DNA of 64,000 nucleotides from GCA-2725625 sp964574215 (GTDB lineage: Bacteria > Pseudomonadota > Alphaproteobacteria > Rhodospirillales > UBA2165), in the NCBI GenBank assembly GCA_964574215.1, contig CAZNLR010000025.1:5908-69907 (forward strand), in the 5' to 3' direction. The notes under the pieces were generated by a model. The model saw only the letters and a list, made by a program, of their open reading frames with translations, was not told the DNA's origin and searched no databases. Both the position numbers and the translations under genes were made by a program. Below are positions 61,405 to 64,000 of this stretch, one piece after another; the stretch's first letter is position 1; every line of letters starts with the position of its first letter.

Positions 61405-62240
61405 TGGCAAATCACGTCAAAATCGGCAGTCTAACGGTCGGCAATGATTTGCCGATGACGCTCATTGCCGGTCCCTGCGCCATCGAAAGCCGGGATCATG
61501 CTCTGGAAATGGCCACAGCTTTGGCGGAAATCGGGGAAAAATTAAGTGTCGGGATTATTTACAAGTCCTCCTTCGACAAGGCCAACAGGACCAGCGTCAA
61601 CAGCCCCCGCGGTATCGGCATGGCGGAGGCCCTACCCATTCTGGCGGAGGTGCGGGAAAAAACTGGTTTACCGGTCCTGACCGATGTGCACACAGCGGAA
61701 CAATGCGTGACGGTCGCAGAGGCAGTGGACGTCCTCCAGATACCCGCTTTTTTGTGCCGCCAAACGGATCTTTTGATCGCCGCCGGCGAGACCGGCAAGG
61801 CGCTCAATATCAAGAAGGGGCAGTTCCTGGCACCGTGGGATATGGGCAACGTGGTGAGCAAAATAGAGACCACCGGCAACGTCAACACCATGGTTTGCGA
61901 GCGCGGCTCAAGCTTCGGATACAACACGCTGGTATCCGATATGCGATCGCTACCTATACTAGCGCATACCGGATGTCCCGTTATTTTCGATGCCACCCAT
62001 TCGGTGCAGCAACCGGGCGGGCAGGGCAGTTCATCCGGCGGGCAAAGAGAGTTCGCGCCCATCCTCGCCAGGGCCGCCGTATCCATCGGCGTAGCGGGTG
62101 TTTTCATGGAAACCCACCAGGATCCGGATATAGCACCAAGTGATGGGCCAAATATGATTAAATTAAATGAGTTATCAGGAATTATTGAAGAGTTACTTCA
62201 ATTTGATAAGCTTGCCAAAGAACGTCCTGTAAGCATCTGA
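61404..62240 (+). CDS. kdsA: 3-deoxy-8-phosphooctulonate synthase
   Basis: KdsA condenses arabinose 5-phosphate with phosphoenolpyruvate to Kdo 8-phosphate for the lipopolysaccharide inner core. The 278-residue protein starts at GTG 61404, overlapping the pyrG TAG. Motifs are LIAGPCAIESRDHALEMA near residue 20, YKSSFDKANRTSVNSPRG near 53-70, VLTDVHTAEQ near 92, QIPAFLCRQTDLL near 112, and FDATHSVQQPGGQGSSSGGQREF near 193-215. Eno, which makes its PEP substrate, is encoded next. Confidence 0.96.
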   Translation: MANHVKIGSLTVGNDLPMTLIAGPCAIESRDHALEMATALAEIGEKLSVGIIYKSSFDKANRTSVNSPRGIGMAEALPILAEVREKTGLPVLTDVHTAEQCVTVAEAVDVLQIPAFLCRQTDLLIAAGETGKALNIKKGQFLAPWDMGNVVSKIETTGNVNTMVCERGSSFGYNTLVSDMRSLPILAHTGCPVIFDATHSVQQPGGQGSSSGGQREFAPILARAAVSIGVAGVFMETHQDPDIAPSDGPNMIKLNELSGIIEELLQFDKLAKERPVSI

Positions 62241-62580
62241 TAATTAAATATATAAATTTCATTTAACTGCTGAGAAGTATGTGCCGGCATTATCGTTTGA
62301 TTCATCGTTCGATAATTTGTCGGATTCGATTTCGAGGTCTCTGAATTTGAATTGAAGTCAAATCTCCCCTTGATGAAATAGGTTTGACCCTGGCCGGTGG
62401 ATTTATTTCTAATTTATATTATTACGAGAAATAACCAATCTTATCTTGCGAGGAATTTTGTCCGTCAGACGGCCTCCATTTTTGAACGGAAGTCGATTTA
62501 AATGCGCTCTCCTTGCGTCGGTCAGTTCGACCTAGTATGTATCCCGCACTGTATTATGCCTTTCAGAAGGAACCGATTAC
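62241..62580. other. 340-base spacer between kdsA and eno
   Basis: No convincing reading frame or RNA gene was found here. The left half is A+T-rich. A small inverted repeat (ATTTGA...TCAAAT) lies near 62346-62364. A candidate eno promoter, TTGCGT (62513-62518), 17 bases, TATGTA (62536-62541), lies 39 bases before the eno ATG. Confidence 0.5.
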
Positions 62581-63855
62581 ATGACCGCGATTATTGATAT
62601 TCATGGCCGGGAAATTATGGATTCCCGAGGCAATCCCACCGTTGAAGTCGACGTGCTGCTGGAAACCGGTGCATCGGGCCGGGCGGCTGTTCCTTCCGGT
62701 GCCTCCACGGGTGTCCACGAAGCGGTCGAACTGCGGGATGGTGACAAAGACCGGTTCGGCGGCAAAGGCGTCCTGAATGCGTGTGAAAACGTTAACGGCG
62801 AGTTGTTTGAGACTTTGGTCGGTTTGGAGGCGGAGGAACAGGTTCATATCGATCAGACGATGATTAATCTCGACGGAACGGACAATAAGTCCAGGCTCGG
62901 CGCTAATGCGATCCTGGGCGTCAGTCTGGCGGTGGCCAAAGCGGCCGCCGAGGAAGCGGGTTTGCCGCTGTACCGCTACATTGGCGGTACTCAGGCCAGT
63001 TTATTGCCGGTGCCGATGATGAATATCATCAACGGCGGCGCCCATGCCGACAATCCCATCGATATTCAGGAATTTATGATCATGCCGATGGGGGCCGATA
63101 CCTGCGCCGACGCCATCCGCATCGGCGCTGAAATCTTTCAAGCCCTGAAATCCGGCCTGAAGGATGCCGGCCACAACACCAACGTCGGAGATGAGGGCGG
63201 ATTCGCCCCCGGCCTGGCAAGCGCCGACGAAGCCCTGGGGTTTATCGTCAAATCCATAGAAGCCGCCGGTTACAAGCCCGGTGACGATGTTGTTCTGGCT
63301 TTGGATGCGGCCTCCAGCGAGTTCTACAAAGACGGTAAATATGAATTAGAAGGCGAGGGGAAAAGCCTGGATGCCGGCGGGATGACTGCCTATTATGCCG
63401 ATCTGGTCAGCCGCTATCCCATTGTTTCCATTGAGGACGGGTTGGATGAGGACGATTGGGACGGCTGGGCGACGCTGACGCGAGAATTGGGTGAAAAAAT
63501 CCAGCTGGTCGGCGACGATTTGTTCGTGACCAATCCCAAAAGGCTGGCGGACGGCATTGAAAAGGATATTGCCAACTCTATCCTCATCAAAGTGAACCAG
63601 ATCGGTACCTTGACCGAAACGCTGGCGGCCGTGGAAATGGCACATAAGGCCGGTTATACGGCGGTTATCTCTCACCGTTCCGGGGAAACCGAGGACGCAA
63701 CCATTGCCGACATTGCCGTTGCCACCAATGCCGGACAAATCAAGACCGGTTCCTTATCCCGCTCCGATCGGTTGGCCAAATACAATCAGTTGATCCGCAT
63801 CGAAGAGGAATTGGGTCTGGCGGCGCGGTTTGCCGGCGGAAATATTCTCAAATAA
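62581..63855 (+). CDS. eno: enolase
   Basis: Enolase converts 2-phosphoglycerate to phosphoenolpyruvate and is often part of the RNA degradosome in bacteria. The 424-residue protein has GREIMDSRGNPTVEVDV at residues 9-25, SGASTGVHEAVELRDGD near 39, GGAHADNPIDIQEFMIMPMGA near 152-172, GDEGGFAPGL near 204, SIEDGLDEDDWDGWA near 283, and SHRSGETEDATIADIAVATNAGQIKTGS near 362-389. AGAAGGAACC precedes the ATG. Confidence 0.97.
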   Translation: MTAIIDIHGREIMDSRGNPTVEVDVLLETGASGRAAVPSGASTGVHEAVELRDGDKDRFGGKGVLNACENVNGELFETLVGLEAEEQVHIDQTMINLDGTDNKSRLGANAILGVSLAVAKAAAEEAGLPLYRYIGGTQASLLPVPMMNIINGGAHADNPIDIQEFMIMPMGADTCADAIRIGAEIFQALKSGLKDAGHNTNVGDEGGFAPGLASADEALGFIVKSIEAAGYKPGDDVVLALDAASSEFYKDGKYELEGEGKSLDAGGMTAYYADLVSRYPIVSIEDGLDEDDWDGWATLTRELGEKIQLVGDDLFVTNPKRLADGIEKDIANSILIKVNQIGTLTETLAAVEMAHKAGYTAVISHRSGETEDATIADIAVATNAGQIKTGSLSRSDRLAKYNQLIRIEEELGLAARFAGGNILK

Positions 63856-63977
63856 CGGCCGCCCGGATTCATAAAATGGCCTTATTTTAACCGGATATTG
63901 AGGTTGAAAAGATAGGATTACGACGTTGCCGAGTTGTTCAATCCGCCCCCTGCACCGACCTTAGGAGAGCTATCACC

Positions 63978-64000
63978 TTGCCTACGAATGAAACGATAAA
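63978..64000 (+). CDS. possible start of a gene running off the window
   Basis: A TTG at 63978 follows TTAGGAGAGC at good Shine-Dalgarno spacing and opens a frame (MPTNETI...) that is still open at the window edge. In alphaproteobacteria eno is often followed by an ftsB-like gene or pyruvate dehydrogenase genes, but only seven codons are visible, so no product is assigned. Confidence 0.3.

Overview
The window is a chromosomal segment of an alphaproteobacterium, probably a Rhodospirillales-like or neighbouring lineage. The gene orders nuoG-N/birA/coaX/rnj/DUF1467/proS/lolCD/dnaE, rpsB/tsf/pyrH/frr/uppS/cdsA/dxr/rseP/bamA/skp/lpxD/fabZ/lpxA/lpxI/lpxB and ppiD/trpE...trpGDC/moaC/moeA/lexA are typical of that class. 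So are a short prolyl-tRNA synthetase, LpxI instead of LpxH, and a GTTC-N7-GTTC SOS box upstream of lexA. Nearly every base is coding and no tRNA, rRNA, CRISPR array or insertion sequence was seen.

Layout. 1-8.5 kb: the distal half of the complex I operon (end of nuoG to nuoN), running into birA, coaX, rnj and a small membrane protein (to 12 kb). 12-15.1 kb: an accessory patch with a divergent 3-methyladenine glycosylase, a CBS-pair protein, a sulfotransferase-like gene and an exported alanine-rich protein. 15.1-22.2 kb: proS, lolC, lolD, dnaE. 22.17-22.39 kb, minus strand: a short GDCCVxC-family gene that I read as a selenoprotein, with an in-frame UGA. 22.6-37.3 kb: translation factors, nucleotide, isoprenoid and phospholipid enzymes and outer-membrane biogenesis genes, ending in a fused lpxI-lpxB. 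37.3-43.6 kb: gloA, then gltA and gltX on minus, comEC on plus, lexA on minus. 43.8-56.4 kb: the moeA/moaC/trpCDG block and trpE, separated by about 6.9 kb that carries a copper ATPase/CueR pair, a polysaccharide-deacetylase-like gene, a quinone reductase-like gene and an acyl-CoA synthetase. 56.4-64 kb: ppiD, tpiA, secG, pyrG, kdsA, eno and the possible start of a further gene.

How the genes work together. Complex I genes provide respiration. LpxD, FabZ, LpxA and LpxI-LpxB make lipid A precursors, KdsA makes the Kdo precursor, BamA/Skp/RseP/PpiD handle outer-membrane proteins, and LolCD releases lipoproteins. UppS, CdsA and Dxr supply lipid carriers and isoprenoids. The trp block makes tryptophan; moaC and moeA make molybdenum cofactor.

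Most interesting item: at 22174-22386 on the minus strand a 70-codon frame carries MPTDAC, FYEC, CEGC and GDCCVFC motifs and is interrupted by one UGA exactly where relatives, as I recall them, have a conserved cysteine. Nineteen bases after the UGA lies a hairpin with a GGUC apical loop, very like the E. coli fdhF selenocysteine insertion element. A strong Shine-Dalgarno site and a sigma70-like promoter precede it. A conventional gene caller would drop or truncate this gene. Other notable items are the lpxI-lpxB fusion, an alanine-rich block of about 197 residues inside a small exported protein, and the split trp operon.
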